64,000 nt of DNA from Microbacterium protaetiae (GCF_004135285.1 NZ_CP035494.1:1550001-1614000), one strand, 5' to 3'. Shown: positions 49,179-59,436, numbered from the stretch's first letter. Numbers and translations: made by a program. The notes: generated by a model not told the origin, from the letters alone.

Positions 49179-51698
49179 TCAGCCGCGCCGGATCGTTCGG
49201 ATCGCCCCGGTGGCGGTCGCGGCCCGTCCAGCGTCGATGACCGCCGCCAGCTCGGCGACGACCTCGGAGGTGTAGGCGGCGGCATCCAGTCGGGTCACCG
49301 GAATCTCACCCGCCAGATGCGCGAGCATTCCATCGCGCAGTGCGTCGTCGTGCTGGTCGACGACGCGGATGGTGTCGCCGGGCAGGGCATCGCGCACCGA
49401 AGCGAACGCGGTCGAGACGATGGGCAGCTCGCACAGCGCGGCCTCCAACAGCACCATCGGCTGGCCTTCGTAGGTGCTGGAGAGCACGAAGCAGTCGGCA
49501 GCGGCCAGGATCGCGAAGGGGTTGCGGCGCAGCCCCGCCAGAAAGGCGGTGCCTTCCAGCCCGAGCTCGGCGATCAGCTGCTGCAATTCGCCCTCGAGCG
49601 GCCCGGCGCCCACGATCAGCAGCCGGGCGCGGGCATCCCGCGCATGCACCTGCGCGAAGGCGCGGATCAGGCGTGCGTGGTTCTTCTCGGTCGACAGGCG
49701 CCCCACGGTCACGAACCAGACGCTGTCGTGATCGGGCTGCTCGAGCTGCGACATCCACTCCGGCACGGCCTCGTCCGCCTCCAGCACACTGCGCAGCGGC
49801 GCGCGCATCCCCTCTGAGACCCGGGCGACATTGGGCAGATTGCGCACCGTGACGAACTTCTCGGGCGCCGCGTATGCCGACAGCTCGGCACGGTTCAGCG
49901 CGGTCAGACTCGGCGAGACCGACACCAGGTGGTCGAACGCGCCGTATTGGGCGAAGACGAGTCCGAGCGCGCGGCGATGCGGCTGCTTGCCGGCCACGGT
50001 GCGCTGCTGGTCGGCGGCCATCTCGTTGTGCAGCCACACCGCGCGCGGGGCGAAGGGGGAGTGCAGCAGCAGGTTCGTCCAGATCGGGCTGTAGCCGCTG
50101 AAATCGGCGACCCAGTCGAACGTCGCCGAGCCGAACACGCGTGCCCATTCGCCGTCCCACAGCTGCGCGTGCCAGTGCTCGTCGCGCGGTGCCGGCGGCA
50201 GGCCGCGCCGGTCGCGGGCGTGGCGGCGCAGCTGCAGCGCCTTCGAGCCGTTCATGCCGCCGATGCGGAAGACCTGTCGCACGGCGGGGTGGATCAGCTC
50301 CCGGTTCGCGAGCGGGTCCTCCGCACGAAAACGCGGCATGAGCGCGGTCACATCGTATTTCTCGTGGTCGATGGCGCCCAACAGGTTCAGCACCGAAGTG
50401 GTGATGCCGTTCGAGCGCATTCCACCCAGGAAGAACAGCAGGCGCGTGCGTCCGTCTGAGACGGCCGGCCGCACGCGGCGGCCGACGGTGCGCCCGCGAA
50501 AGACGATGTCGACGACGCGGCGGGTGGCCTCGCCGTCGTCGTACGGCGTGAAGCGCTGCGCCCACTGTGCGTACCGCTCATGCTGCCGGCCCTCGAGCAG
50601 CTCGGCGACCAGCGTGCCCGCCTCGAACGGATCGGCCGTGACCGGTCCGGGCAGCTCGTCGAGGGAAAGATAGGTGCCGCGCGCGGCGGAGTAATCGTCG
50701 GCATCCGGCGTGAAGAAGACGATGGGCCGGCCCGTGGCCAGATAGTCGAAGAAGATCGAGGAGTAGTCAGTCACCAGCGCCGCTGCGACGCCCAGCAGCA
50801 CGTTGGTGGGGATCGTGTTGGGGAGAAGGATGCTGCGCAGCGCCGGCCGCGTGGATGCGAGTGCGTGCACGACCTGGTGTGTCTTCAGCAGCACCACGGT
50901 GTCGTCGCCGACGCGTGATTGCAGCGCCTTCACTTGTGCGGCCAGCGCGTCGAGGTCGTCGTCGGGGTTGCTGAACGACGAGCCGCGCCAGGTCGGGGCG
51001 AACAGCACGATGCGCCGCTCTCCTGCCGCGATGCCCTGGCGGTCCAGCTCGGTGCGCACGTCGCTCTCCTGTGCAGGGCTGAGGCGCTGCCGGTCGATGC
51101 GCGGGTAGCCTTCCGTGATGATCTGCCCACGGTAAACGTTGCGCAGCCGGTAGGCGTCTTCGTACATCGTCTCGGCCATGAACTCATTGGCGGCCAGCAG
51201 ATAGTCGGCCGACAGCAGATTGCGCAGCGTGTTGGCCGACTCGATGGCGCCGTCGGGCATGTCGAAGCCCATGAGCTTGAGTGGGGTGCCGTGCCACGTG
51301 TTCAGATACACCTGACCGGGTCGCTTGCCGAACGCCGGTGGGAACGTCGCGTTGTTGATGAGGTAACCGGCCGTCGACAGCGTGCGCCAGTAGTCGAATG
51401 ATCCGCGGCGCACAGCAGAGACCCGTGGATGCGTGCCGAACTCGTCCGTGAAGCGCGCGAGGGCCGCGTCGTCGTCGATGGCCCACACGTGCCACAGGTG
51501 GTCGAAGTCGGGCCGGCCCAGCAGGTAGCGGAAGATCGCCTCGGGATTGCACAGCACCCCGTTCCCCGCGAAGGACTCGTACAGCACGACGTCACTGAGC
51601 ACGGGCTTTGACCGCGCATAGGCGATGCGCTCGGCCTGTACGGCCTTGCCGGCCCGCGACACATAGCGGTTGACACGGTGCGGCAGGGGGAGCTTCAC
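49179..51698 (-). CDS. CDP-glycerol:glycerophosphate transferase fused to GT4 glycosyltransferase
   Basis: 839 residues from GTG 51698; reading further upstream runs into the neighbouring gene. N-terminal half, TagB/TagF-type: NTWHGTPLKLMG (catalytic-His motif, about residue 135), FAPTWRGSSF, LVTDYSSIFFDYL (about 308) and RGTYLSLDELPGPV. C-terminal half from about residue 424, GT4 type: GGMRSNGITTSVLNLL, VGRLSTEKNHARLIRAF, LLIVGAGPLEGELQQLI and the EGQPMVLLEA nucleotide-sugar motif. No membrane span. It likely builds and glycosylates a teichoic-acid-like or other polyol-phosphate wall polymer. It lies 58 bases behind the giant surface protein. Confidence 0.87.
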   Translation of the reverse strand: MKLPLPHRVNRYVSRAGKAVQAERIAYARSKPVLSDVVLYESFAGNGVLCNPEAIFRYLLGRPDFDHLWHVWAIDDDAALARFTDEFGTHPRVSAVRRGSFDYWRTLSTAGYLINNATFPPAFGKRPGQVYLNTWHGTPLKLMGFDMPDGAIESANTLRNLLSADYLLAANEFMAETMYEDAYRLRNVYRGQIITEGYPRIDRQRLSPAQESDVRTELDRQGIAAGERRIVLFAPTWRGSSFSNPDDDLDALAAQVKALQSRVGDDTVVLLKTHQVVHALASTRPALRSILLPNTIPTNVLLGVAAALVTDYSSIFFDYLATGRPIVFFTPDADDYSAARGTYLSLDELPGPVTADPFEAGTLVAELLEGRQHERYAQWAQRFTPYDDGEATRRVVDIVFRGRTVGRRVRPAVSDGRTRLLFFLGGMRSNGITTSVLNLLGAIDHEKYDVTALMPRFRAEDPLANRELIHPAVRQVFRIGGMNGSKALQLRRHARDRRGLPPAPRDEHWHAQLWDGEWARVFGSATFDWVADFSGYSPIWTNLLLHSPFAPRAVWLHNEMAADQQRTVAGKQPHRRALGLVFAQYGAFDHLVSVSPSLTALNRAELSAYAAPEKFVTVRNLPNVARVSEGMRAPLRSVLEADEAVPEWMSQLEQPDHDSVWFVTVGRLSTEKNHARLIRAFAQVHARDARARLLIVGAGPLEGELQQLIAELGLEGTAFLAGLRRNPFAILAAADCFVLSSTYEGQPMVLLEAALCELPIVSTAFASVRDALPGDTIRVVDQHDDALRDGMLAHLAGEIPVTRLDAAAYTSEVVAELAAVIDAGRAATATGAIRTIRRG

Positions 51699-51756
51699 GA
51701 CTCCCGAGCGTAGACCGCGCTCCTTGTGAACAGCCTTGGGGGTTACCCGGTCGTTA

Positions 51757-54700
51757 TCATCGGGCCGCTCGGCGTCGACGGAGGCGAGCCAGAGCCAGCG
51801 ATGCCGCGCCGGCCAGAAGCGCGAACAGCGCCACCAGCAGACCGGTACCGAGCCCGGGCGTGCCGCCGGTGACAGGCAAGGTCCCGGTCGTCCCGTCGCT
51901 GACGGGCAAAGTCCCGGTCGTCCCGTCGGTGACGGCCGAGGTCCCGGTTGTGCCGTCGGTGACGGCTGAGGTCCCGGTTGTGCCGTCGGTGACGGCCGAT
52001 GGGTCGTCGGTGACACCCGAGTCGTCGCCCGCGGCGGGTACGGCGACCGCCACAGCAGCGGATTCGCTGATAACGGTGCCGTTCGGCAGGGTGGCGTCCA
52101 CCACGATGTGGTGGGCACCCGCCGAGGTCGCGGCCGGAATCGTCACCGTGGTGGCGAACGTTCCGTCAGCGGTCAGAGATGCGCTGCCGAGGTCGACCGG
52201 GGTCGACTCCAACCAGATGTGCAGGCGCGTTCCCGTCGGAAGCACGCCACCGCTCAGCTGCAGCGTCGTACCAGCGGTGACATCGGTCGCCGACAGCGTC
52301 AACGAGAAATGCGACGGCCAGTCGATCGTCAGGCCGGCGGCATCCGTGCCCGTCGCATAGTCGAAGGTGTAGTTGTTCGCCGCCCCCGCCGTGCAGACGA
52401 TCGGATACGTCCCCGGAAGGGTGAAACGTGTTACGGGGCGGCCGTTGTCCCACGCGGCGCACACGGCCGCGTGGCTGAGAACACTCTCGTCGTCGCCGGC
52501 GACGAAGCCGGAGTATTCGACGGGGAGGGTGGGCAGAGACCGCCCGAACATGGTCGTCGCATCGGAGGTGGTCGCGCGCAGCACGGCCGGCGACACGGTG
52601 AGCGCACCCGTGGCGTACACGAATCGGTAGTTCGGCGCGGTGGCCGCCGAGCACTGGGTGAGATAGGTGCCGATGTCATCGCCGGCGGCGTAGTCGTTCG
52701 TGGTGCAGGTGGGCGGCGTGGTCAGGTCGCCGGCACCCTCACCGACGGCGAAGCCGACGTATCGCGGGTGCACCTCGGGGGCATCGGCGCCGTACGCCGC
52801 GTCGGTGTCGGATGCCGTGACCACCAGGGATCGCGGGAGGATGCGCAGATCACCACCGGTGTAGGAGAACGCATGGTTCCCGGAGGCGTCTGCGGCCGGG
52901 CCTGTGCAGCTTGCGCCGTCGACCGTGTAGTGGCCGACGGGGAGGTGCGCGTCGATGGGCGCACCGCCGATGACCGCGGTGCACGCGATATCACCGGGAA
53001 CAGTCACGCCGTCGCCGAGCGCGCCAGGTGTCACCGCTATCTCGTCGCCGTAGTCGGCGGCACCGCCGACGGTGACCTCGACGCGCTGCGGTTCGACGGT
53101 GATGGTGCCTGGCACAAAGCTCAGGACGTAGTTGACGGCCGAGCCGTTCGCGCACGTGATCGGGTAGGCGCCCACCGGTGAGCCCGGCTGGTAGCTCGTC
53201 GTGCAGGTGGGCTCGACGAGCGCCCCGCTGGCGACCAGCTGCGCCGCATCCTCATCGAGCACCAGGCCCTCATACGTCGCGGTCAGGGCGGGTACGGCAT
53301 CCCCGAATTCGATCGTCGGGGCGGGCGCGTGCACGGCCAGTGGGGCGGGATCGACCGTGACGGTGCCGAATGTGGAGCGCACGGTGTAGTTCTCGGCCAC
53401 CGCGTCGTCGAGGCACCCGGCGTCGTACTGGCCGACACCATCGCCGACGTGGTAGGTCGTGAGGCAGGTGAGAGGCGTGGAGAACACCGACGCGTCGTCG
53501 CCGTAGGCGAAGCCGGTGTAGCTCGGCGTGATGGCCGGGACCGGCGCTCCATACCGGATCGTCTTCTCGCCCAGCGTTGCGGTGAGCTGTTTCTTGGAGA
53601 CCGTGAGCGTGCCGCCGGTGTAGTCGAAGGCGTGATTGCCCGAAGAGTCTGTCATCGGCCCCGCGCACAGCGAGCCATTGAGGGTGTACTCGCCGACCGG
53701 CAGGCGCCCCGACACATCCTGGCTGTCGCTGGTCTGCGGGCAGTTCACGACCGCGTCGGCCGGGAACAGCGACGAGCCCGAGACGGTGAACTGGGCCGTC
53801 TCGCCATACACCTTCGACCCGGTGACGGTCACCGGAATGACCTCGGCTGCCACCACGAACTCGGCCGTCGGGTAGACGAGTGTGTAGTCGTTGGCCGCGC
53901 CGCCCGAGCACGACGCGGTGTAGGTACCGACCATGTCGCCGGGTCCGTAGTCGTCAGCGGCGCAGGTGGGCGTCGTGGTGAACACGTTGGCGTCATCGTC
54001 GCCGACGAACCCGTCGTACGACACCCCGACCTCGGCCGGCTCGCCGAAGGTGATGTCATGAACGATGGGGGCCACGACGAGGCGAACCGAGGTGACGCCC
54101 ATGGTGCCGCCGGCCAGCGTGACGGTGTAGTCACCGCTCGTGTCGGTGGTCGGACCGGTGCACGAAGCCGCGTCGATCGGATAACTGTACGGCTGGGACC
54201 GTTGCACGTGCAGGTCAGACAGCTTCGTTCCATCGGTCGTCTTCGTGCAGGTGACCTGCGTGCCATCCAGCGACACACCAGACGGTGATGAGGATGCCAC
54301 GTAGAAGCTCGGTTGGTCGCCGTAGCGCATGGTGCCAGAGATCGTGACGATGGCCGACGCGGGCGTGACAGTCACCGTGCCGGCAGTGAAGACGAGCGTG
54401 TAGTTCGCGGCGGAACCGTCTTTGCACGACGAGGTGTATGTTCCCACGTCGTCTCCCGGCGCGTACGGGGTCGAGCAGCTGGGGTCATACAGATCGCCGG
54501 CGTCGCGCAAGGCCGCGATGGTCTGGCCGTTCTTCAGATCGCCGGTGTCGTACGTCGGGGTGATCGCCGGGGTGCGATCGGAGTAATGCACGGCCGCGTC
54601 AGACGCAGTGACATGCAAAGGCGCCCGGCGAACCGTCAAGTGGGCGTTCTTTGCTCCGGTGAGGATGGTGAACTGATAGTGGTCGGCGCCCGGACCGGTC

Positions 54701-57090
54701 GCGCTCCCCGACAGCTCACAGCTGTCGAGGTCGATCGGGTAGTCGGCGACGATCAGGGTTGCATCATCGGTCCATCCGTCGAGATCGCAGGTGACCGCCA
54801 ACGTCGAGATGTCGATGTCGTCGGGAAGGCCCGCAACCCCGGTCAGGGTGTAGGTGCCCTTCGCGTCGCCGTAGGTCTTCTCGCCGTGCACCGATCCGCG
54901 CAGGGTCACGATCTGGGTGGGGCGTTGCACGGCGCCGATGTCGCAGGCGGCGGGCTTGTCCTGACCTGCCTGATCCAGGCCGGGGTCATCCCCGTCGGTG
55001 CACACGCTGCCGTTGCCGCGCGCCACACCGGCAGGCAGATAGCCGGATGACTCGTACCCGCCGGGAAGCGCATAGGTGGTCAGCAGCGTCTCGTAGCCGT
55101 CGACGTTCAGCGCGCCCGCGTTCACTGCATGATCGGTGCCTGTCGCCGAGACGCATGCGTCGCCGTAGGTCGCGTCCTGACCGTAGAAGACGTTGTGGCC
55201 CCCCGAGGTCAGCGCCATGTTGCGCACCTCCCACCCGACGTACGTTCCGGTCTCGCCACCGGTCTGGTCGATCATCTGCCGGCAGCCGTTTGCGAGGTGG
55301 TCGACGCCGTCGGTGGTGCGCACAGCATTCGGGCCGACGATGCTGCTTGTCACGGTGACCGGGATCGTCGGCTTCCAGACATAGGTCGTCAGATCTTCTT
55401 CAAGCCACGCTTTGCTGTGCCACTCGGGCGTGTTCTCTCCTGTCAAAGCGGCATTGGTGTCAGAGGCCCACGCCTGCATGAGCCCGGCGTTCAGCTGCCA
55501 TTGGTCATCGAACTGTGACTTCGCCAGAGAGAGCTTCGTGGTGTTGCCGGCGATCGTGGACGAGACGATGGTGAGCGCTCCGTCGCCGGCGACAGCGGTG
55601 CCGATTCCGCGGTCGAAGTGGATGGCGTCGCACAGCTGGTTCTGCCGGGACTGGTCGTGATAGGCCGCGCAGTCCCAGTCGGACTCGATAGCATTGCCCG
55701 CGCCGTTGCCGGGTACCGATGTCGTCTCGGTCACCGTGGAGTCTTCGAGGGCGAAGGTGCCCGATGAGTTACCCAGCAGGTCGTTGTCGGTGTAGCCGTC
55801 GAAGAAGATCGCGGCTCCCAGTGCGTTCGAGGCGATGTCGCCGTGTCCGGCACTCCCGCGGTCGGTTCCGTCGACGCCGGGTCCGCCGCCGTTGCCGGTG
55901 GGGTCGTCTGCGCCTTCGAATCCCCCGCCGCCGGGGTCGATCTCGGGGTAGCACGTGATCGTCTCGTCGGAGTTGTCAGCGCCGCCCTGTCCGATCTCGC
56001 CACGACCGCCGCCCTGGCCGCTGCCACCCCCTGTCGCGATCTGCTTCTCGATCACGGTCCGGCGCACGACGACATCGCCGCCGCGGGCGAAGACCGCCGC
56101 GCCGAAGGCATCGCCTCCCGCGGTTCCATTCCCGCCGTCACCCCCATTGCCGCCGTCGCCGCCGTCGATCCCGTCGATACCGGCGCCGTCGTCGTGGCAC
56201 CAGGGTGCAGCACCGTCGGCGCCATTGCCACCGTGGCCGCCGTCGCCACCGTCGCCACCGTCACCGCCGGTGGCGGCATTGCCGGTGAACATCGAGTCGC
56301 TGATGGTCACCGTGCCGCCATCCGAGTACACGGCGCCACCGCGCGCTACGCCGCCGTGGCCGCCATTGCCGCCCGCGCCCCCGAGGTATCCGTCGACGTC
56401 GAAGCTGTCGCCGGAGCGCCCGGGACGGCCGTGGCCGCCGTTGCCGCCATCGCCGGCGGCGACACTGTTGTCGGTGAGGACGACGCGCTCCAGGTCAAGG
56501 GTGCCGCCCGTCACGGCGATGGCGCCGCCTTGGGCATCGGCGCCGGCGCCACCGGCGTCGGCGGTGCAGTCACCGTCGGTGTAACACGCCAGCGTCGGGT
56601 CGGCGGGACCGTCGGCGCCGTCGGCACCCACCACGCGCCCGCCGGTGAGCACGGCGTCTTCGATGGTCAGGTCGCCGCTGGAGGTCACCGAGAAAAGACG
56701 GAACGGAGTCTCACCACCACGAGAGACGGTGTGGCCGTCTCCGTCGACGACGAGTGAGTAGGTGATCTTCGCCGTCTCGGTGAGGGTGACGTCGGTGGCC
56801 AGGGTGAGTGTGAAGGTCGTGGAACGGTCGCCGAAGACCGCCTGGCTACCGCACAACACCCCCGCGCCCGGGGTTGTGACCGCGCGGGCGGTGGCGATGG
56901 CGTTCAGCGCCGCGTTCCATGTGCACGATGCGTCGACGGTGAGAGTGGGCGTCGCTTCTGCCGCGCGCGCGGCAGACGGTGGGGTGAGGGCGAGAGCGCC
57001 GGCCAACGCCGTTGCGAACACGGCGACGATCCCCACGGATCGCAGACCGCGTCCATATGCGGAACGGTCGAAGAAGGGGTGCGCACGCAC
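51757..57090 (-). CDS. Giant LPXTG-anchored MBG-repeat surface protein
   Basis: 1777 residues from GTG 57090 (AGGAG upstream). Signal peptide about 1-43 (VFATALAGALALTPPSAARA). Residues ~160-420 are a glycine/aspartate-rich right-handed-beta-helix-like region (GGNGGHG, GGDGGDGGDGG). From ~730 to ~1580 there are about ten MBG-type units (TYGDAKGTYTLTG, then repeats of Y.SG.F/P.CTT.Y.PGDDVGTY....C..G.A.NYTL.F..GT.TV). An Ig-like domain, four to five DGTTGTSAVT repeats, then the sortase signal LPVTGG (residues 1737-1742), a membrane helix and an Arg-rich tail. A wall-anchored stalk, perhaps an adhesin. The class F sortase at 59796 is a natural partner. Confidence 0.87.
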   Translation of the reverse strand: MRAHPFFDRSAYGRGLRSVGIVAVFATALAGALALTPPSAARAAEATPTLTVDASCTWNAALNAIATARAVTTPGAGVLCGSQAVFGDRSTTFTLTLATDVTLTETAKITYSLVVDGDGHTVSRGGETPFRLFSVTSSGDLTIEDAVLTGGRVVGADGADGPADPTLACYTDGDCTADAGGAGADAQGGAIAVTGGTLDLERVVLTDNSVAAGDGGNGGHGRPGRSGDSFDVDGYLGGAGGNGGHGGVARGGAVYSDGGTVTISDSMFTGNAATGGDGGDGGDGGHGGNGADGAAPWCHDDGAGIDGIDGGDGGNGGDGGNGTAGGDAFGAAVFARGGDVVVRRTVIEKQIATGGGSGQGGGRGEIGQGGADNSDETITCYPEIDPGGGGFEGADDPTGNGGGPGVDGTDRGSAGHGDIASNALGAAIFFDGYTDNDLLGNSSGTFALEDSTVTETTSVPGNGAGNAIESDWDCAAYHDQSRQNQLCDAIHFDRGIGTAVAGDGALTIVSSTIAGNTTKLSLAKSQFDDQWQLNAGLMQAWASDTNAALTGENTPEWHSKAWLEEDLTTYVWKPTIPVTVTSSIVGPNAVRTTDGVDHLANGCRQMIDQTGGETGTYVGWEVRNMALTSGGHNVFYGQDATYGDACVSATGTDHAVNAGALNVDGYETLLTTYALPGGYESSGYLPAGVARGNGSVCTDGDDPGLDQAGQDKPAACDIGAVQRPTQIVTLRGSVHGEKTYGDAKGTYTLTGVAGLPDDIDISTLAVTCDLDGWTDDATLIVADYPIDLDSCELSGSATGPGADHYQFTILTGAKNAHLTVRRAPLHVTASDAAVHYSDRTPAITPTYDTGDLKNGQTIAALRDAGDLYDPSCSTPYAPGDDVGTYTSSCKDGSAANYTLVFTAGTVTVTPASAIVTISGTMRYGDQPSFYVASSSPSGVSLDGTQVTCTKTTDGTKLSDLHVQRSQPYSYPIDAASCTGPTTDTSGDYTVTLAGGTMGVTSVRLVVAPIVHDITFGEPAEVGVSYDGFVGDDDANVFTTTPTCAADDYGPGDMVGTYTASCSGGAANDYTLVYPTAEFVVAAEVIPVTVTGSKVYGETAQFTVSGSSLFPADAVVNCPQTSDSQDVSGRLPVGEYTLNGSLCAGPMTDSSGNHAFDYTGGTLTVSKKQLTATLGEKTIRYGAPVPAITPSYTGFAYGDDASVFSTPLTCLTTYHVGDGVGQYDAGCLDDAVAENYTVRSTFGTVTVDPAPLAVHAPAPTIEFGDAVPALTATYEGLVLDEDAAQLVASGALVEPTCTTSYQPGSPVGAYPITCANGSAVNYVLSFVPGTITVEPQRVEVTVGGAADYGDEIAVTPGALGDGVTVPGDIACTAVIGGAPIDAHLPVGHYTVDGASCTGPAADASGNHAFSYTGGDLRILPRSLVVTASDTDAAYGADAPEVHPRYVGFAVGEGAGDLTTPPTCTTNDYAAGDDIGTYLTQCSAATAPNYRFVYATGALTVSPAVLRATTSDATTMFGRSLPTLPVEYSGFVAGDDESVLSHAAVCAAWDNGRPVTRFTLPGTYPIVCTAGAANNYTFDYATGTDAAGLTIDWPSHFSLTLSATDVTAGTTLQLSGGVLPTGTRLHIWLESTPVDLGSASLTADGTFATTVTIPAATSAGAHHIVVDATLPNGTVISESAAVAVAVPAAGDDSGVTDDPSAVTDGTTGTSAVTDGTTGTSAVTDGTTGTLPVSDGTTGTLPVTGGTPGLGTGLLVALFALLAGAASLALARLRRRRAAR
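51868..52016. repeat. 30-bp tandem repeats before the LPXTG motif
   Basis: About five 30-bp units (GTCCCGGT.GT.CCGTC..TGACGG...) encode TDGTTGTSAV / SDGTTGTLPV. Copy number could vary by slippage. One unit carries LPVSDG, a near-miss of LPXTG next to the true LPVTGG. Confidence 0.85.
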
Positions 57091-57224
57091 GAGGGGCTCC
57101 TGACGTCGAAGACTGAGCCCCGAACCTAGCGGGCCCGCGATGAGCGTGCCTCAGTAGTCGACCACTGGTTTTTCCGAGCGGACCCGGGTTCCGGTCCCGC
57201 CGCATCGAGGCATAGCCTGACCTC

Positions 57225-58091
57225 ATGCATGCGGGAATACACTTCTGGAACTACACGATGCCCGGTGCGCCGGCGACGATTCCGACCGGCCTCGCCGACA
57301 CCGCGCGCACCACCGAGGACGGCGGTGTCGACCAGTTCACCGTCATGGACCACTGGTTCCAGATGGAGGCGGCAGGCGACCCGGCCGAGCCGATGCTCGA
57401 GGCGTTCACCACTCTCGGTTACGTGGCGGCGCAGACACACCGGATGCGGCTGGCCCCCCTTGTGACGGGCGTGACGTATCGGCATCCCGGTCTTCTCGCC
57501 AAGATCGTCACGACGCTCGATGTGCTCAGCTCAGGCCGTGCTGCTCTGGGCATCGGAGCGGCCTGGTATGAGCGCGAACACCGCGCCCTCGGCGTGCCCT
57601 ACCCGGCCCTGGCCGAGCGCTTCGAGCGGCTCGAAGAGGCCGTGCAGATAGCGCTGCAGATGTTCGGTGACGAGACCGGCCCGTTCGAGGGCGCCCACTA
57701 CACGCTGGCCGAGACCCTCAACAGCCCGCCGGTGGTCAGTACCCCGCATCCGCCCGTCATGATCGGGGGCAAGGGCGAGCGCAAGACCCTGCGCATCGCC
57801 GCGCAGTATGCGCAGATCGTCAATCTCACCACGGCCGATCCCGATGAGGTCGCGCACCTGCTCCACGTGCTGCGCGGCCACTGCGACGCCGTCGGCACCG
57901 ACTACGACGCGATCGAGAAGCAGGTGATGGGCAGCCGCCTCGACCCGGGCAGCGCTGAATTCTGGCCGACGATGCAGCGCTTCGCCGAGCTGGGCATCGA
58001 CCTGGTCGTGTTCGGCGTGCGCCGTGATCGGCAGCTTGAGACCGTCGAAGCACTGGTGCGCGATGTCGTGCCGCGGCTCGCGCAGCTGTGA
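57225..58091 (+). CDS. LLM-class flavin (F420-type) oxidoreductase
   Basis: 288 residues, luciferase-like monooxygenase fold: FTVMDHWFQM, LAPLVTGVTYRHPGLLAKIV, TLDVLSSGRAALGIGAAWYEREH and HPPVMIGGKGERKTLRIAAQ. Length and wording fit the F420-dependent LLM subgroup common in actinobacteria. The gene has no clear ribosome site; a TAGCCT -10-like box lies about 8 bases upstream, so the mRNA may be leaderless. Substrate unknown. Converges with purD. Confidence 0.85.
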   Translation: MHAGIHFWNYTMPGAPATIPTGLADTARTTEDGGVDQFTVMDHWFQMEAAGDPAEPMLEAFTTLGYVAAQTHRMRLAPLVTGVTYRHPGLLAKIVTTLDVLSSGRAALGIGAAWYEREHRALGVPYPALAERFERLEEAVQIALQMFGDETGPFEGAHYTLAETLNSPPVVSTPHPPVMIGGKGERKTLRIAAQYAQIVNLTTADPDEVAHLLHVLRGHCDAVGTDYDAIEKQVMGSRLDPGSAEFWPTMQRFAELGIDLVVFGVRRDRQLETVEALVRDVVPRLAQL

Positions 58092-58107
58092 CTCAGTGCT
58101 CGATGGC

Positions 58108-59379
58108 TCAGTCTTCGATGACCCGGGCGGCGATGTCGGTGCGGTATTGCCCGCCCTCGAGCCCGATCTTCGCGAGGGCTTCGTAGGCGCGCTCGGTCGA
58201 CTCGGCGAACGTCGTGCCCAGGGCGACGACATTGAGCACCCGTCCCCCGGTGGCCACCAGGCCTTCATCGGTGCGTCCGGTCGCCGCATGGGCGATGTGC
58301 ACGCCCTCGACCGTGGATGCGGCATCCAGCCCGGTCAGCACCCGTCCGGTGATCGGCTTTTCCGGGTAGCCCTGGCTGGCCAGCACCACCGTGACCGCGG
58401 TCGCCTCGGCAAAGGCGGGCTTCGGGAAGTCTTCGAGATGACCGGATGCCGCTGCCAGCAGCAGTTCGGAGAGCGGGTCGACCAGCCGCGGCAGCACCAC
58501 CTGCGTCTCGGGGTCGCCGAAGCGTGCGTTGAACTCGATGACCTTCACGCCCTGCTCGGTCAGGATGAGCCCCGCATACAGCAGCCCGATGAACGGGGTG
58601 CCCTCGGCATCGAGCTGATGGATGACCGGCTCGGCGATCTCGCGCGTGACGGCATCGACGAAGGCATCTTCGCCGCCGAAGTGCTCAAGCAGCCAGGGCA
58701 GCGGTGAGTACGCACCCATGCCGCCGGTGTTCGGTCCTTCGTCGCCGTCGCGCAGGCGCTTGTAGTCTTGCGCCGGGCTCAGCGGCAGCACGTGGTCACC
58801 GTCGCACAAGAAGAAGAGCGACACCTCGGGGCCGGCAAGATGCTCTTCGACGAGGACGGGCGCGTCGGCGAGATACTGCCCGGCGTGGGCGAGAGCCGCT
58901 GCGCGGTCGTCGGTGACGATGACCCCTTTGCCGGCGGCCAGGCCGTCGGCCTTCACGACGAACGGCGCGCCGAACTCGTCGAGCGCGGCGGCGACCTCGT
59001 CGAGGGTGCGTGCGTTGACGGCGCGGCCGGTGGGGACACCCGCGGCATCCATCACACGCTTCGCGAACGACTTCGAGCCCTCCAGCTGTGCGGCCGCCTT
59101 GCCGGGGCCGAAGACCGGGATGCCGCGCTCGCGCAGTGCATCGGCGACGCCGGCCACCAGGGGCGCCTCGGGGCCGATCACGACGAGGTCGATGTTCTCG
59201 TCGTTCGCATAGTTCGTGACGGCGGCGGGATCATTCGCGTCGAGCGCGACCACGACCGCGTCGTGTGCGATGCCGGCGTTGCCGGGGGCGGCGAAGATCT
59301 CGTGCGGCGTGTTCTCTTCACGCAGCGCGAGGATGATGGCGTGCTCGCGGGCGCCCGCGCCGAGGACCAGGATTCTCAC
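58108..59379 (-). CDS. purD: Phosphoribosylamine-glycine ligase
   Basis: 423 residues, full length. N-terminal MRILVLGAGAREHAIILAL, ATP-grasp part with GLAAGKGVIVTDD, GPEVSLFFLCDGDHVLPL, NTGGMGAYSPLPW and VIEFNARFGDPETQVVLPRL. It makes GAR from phosphoribosylamine and glycine in purine synthesis. Divergent from the sterol-carrier-like gene 57 bases away. Confidence 0.95.
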   Translation of the reverse strand: MRILVLGAGAREHAIILALREENTPHEIFAAPGNAGIAHDAVVVALDANDPAAVTNYANDENIDLVVIGPEAPLVAGVADALRERGIPVFGPGKAAAQLEGSKSFAKRVMDAAGVPTGRAVNARTLDEVAAALDEFGAPFVVKADGLAAGKGVIVTDDRAAALAHAGQYLADAPVLVEEHLAGPEVSLFFLCDGDHVLPLSPAQDYKRLRDGDEGPNTGGMGAYSPLPWLLEHFGGEDAFVDAVTREIAEPVIHQLDAEGTPFIGLLYAGLILTEQGVKVIEFNARFGDPETQVVLPRLVDPLSELLLAAASGHLEDFPKPAFAEATAVTVVLASQGYPEKPITGRVLTGLDAASTVEGVHIAHAATGRTDEGLVATGGRVLNVVALGTTFAESTERAYEALAKIGLEGGQYRTDIAARVIED

Positions 59380-59436
59380 GCTGCCAGCCTATCTGCGGCC
59401 TCCCGTCGACGGCACCGCCGGGGTAGCGTGGGCCGC

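Noticed and set aside
51868..52016. CRISPR-like 30-bp repeats
   Set aside because: Head-to-tail without spacers, in frame inside the surface-protein gene.
51699..52118. N-terminal extension of the TagB/GT4 gene into the surface-protein gene
   Set aside because: The extension is a Pro/Ser/Thr shadow of the 30-bp repeats; the TagB-type domain starts at GTG 51698.
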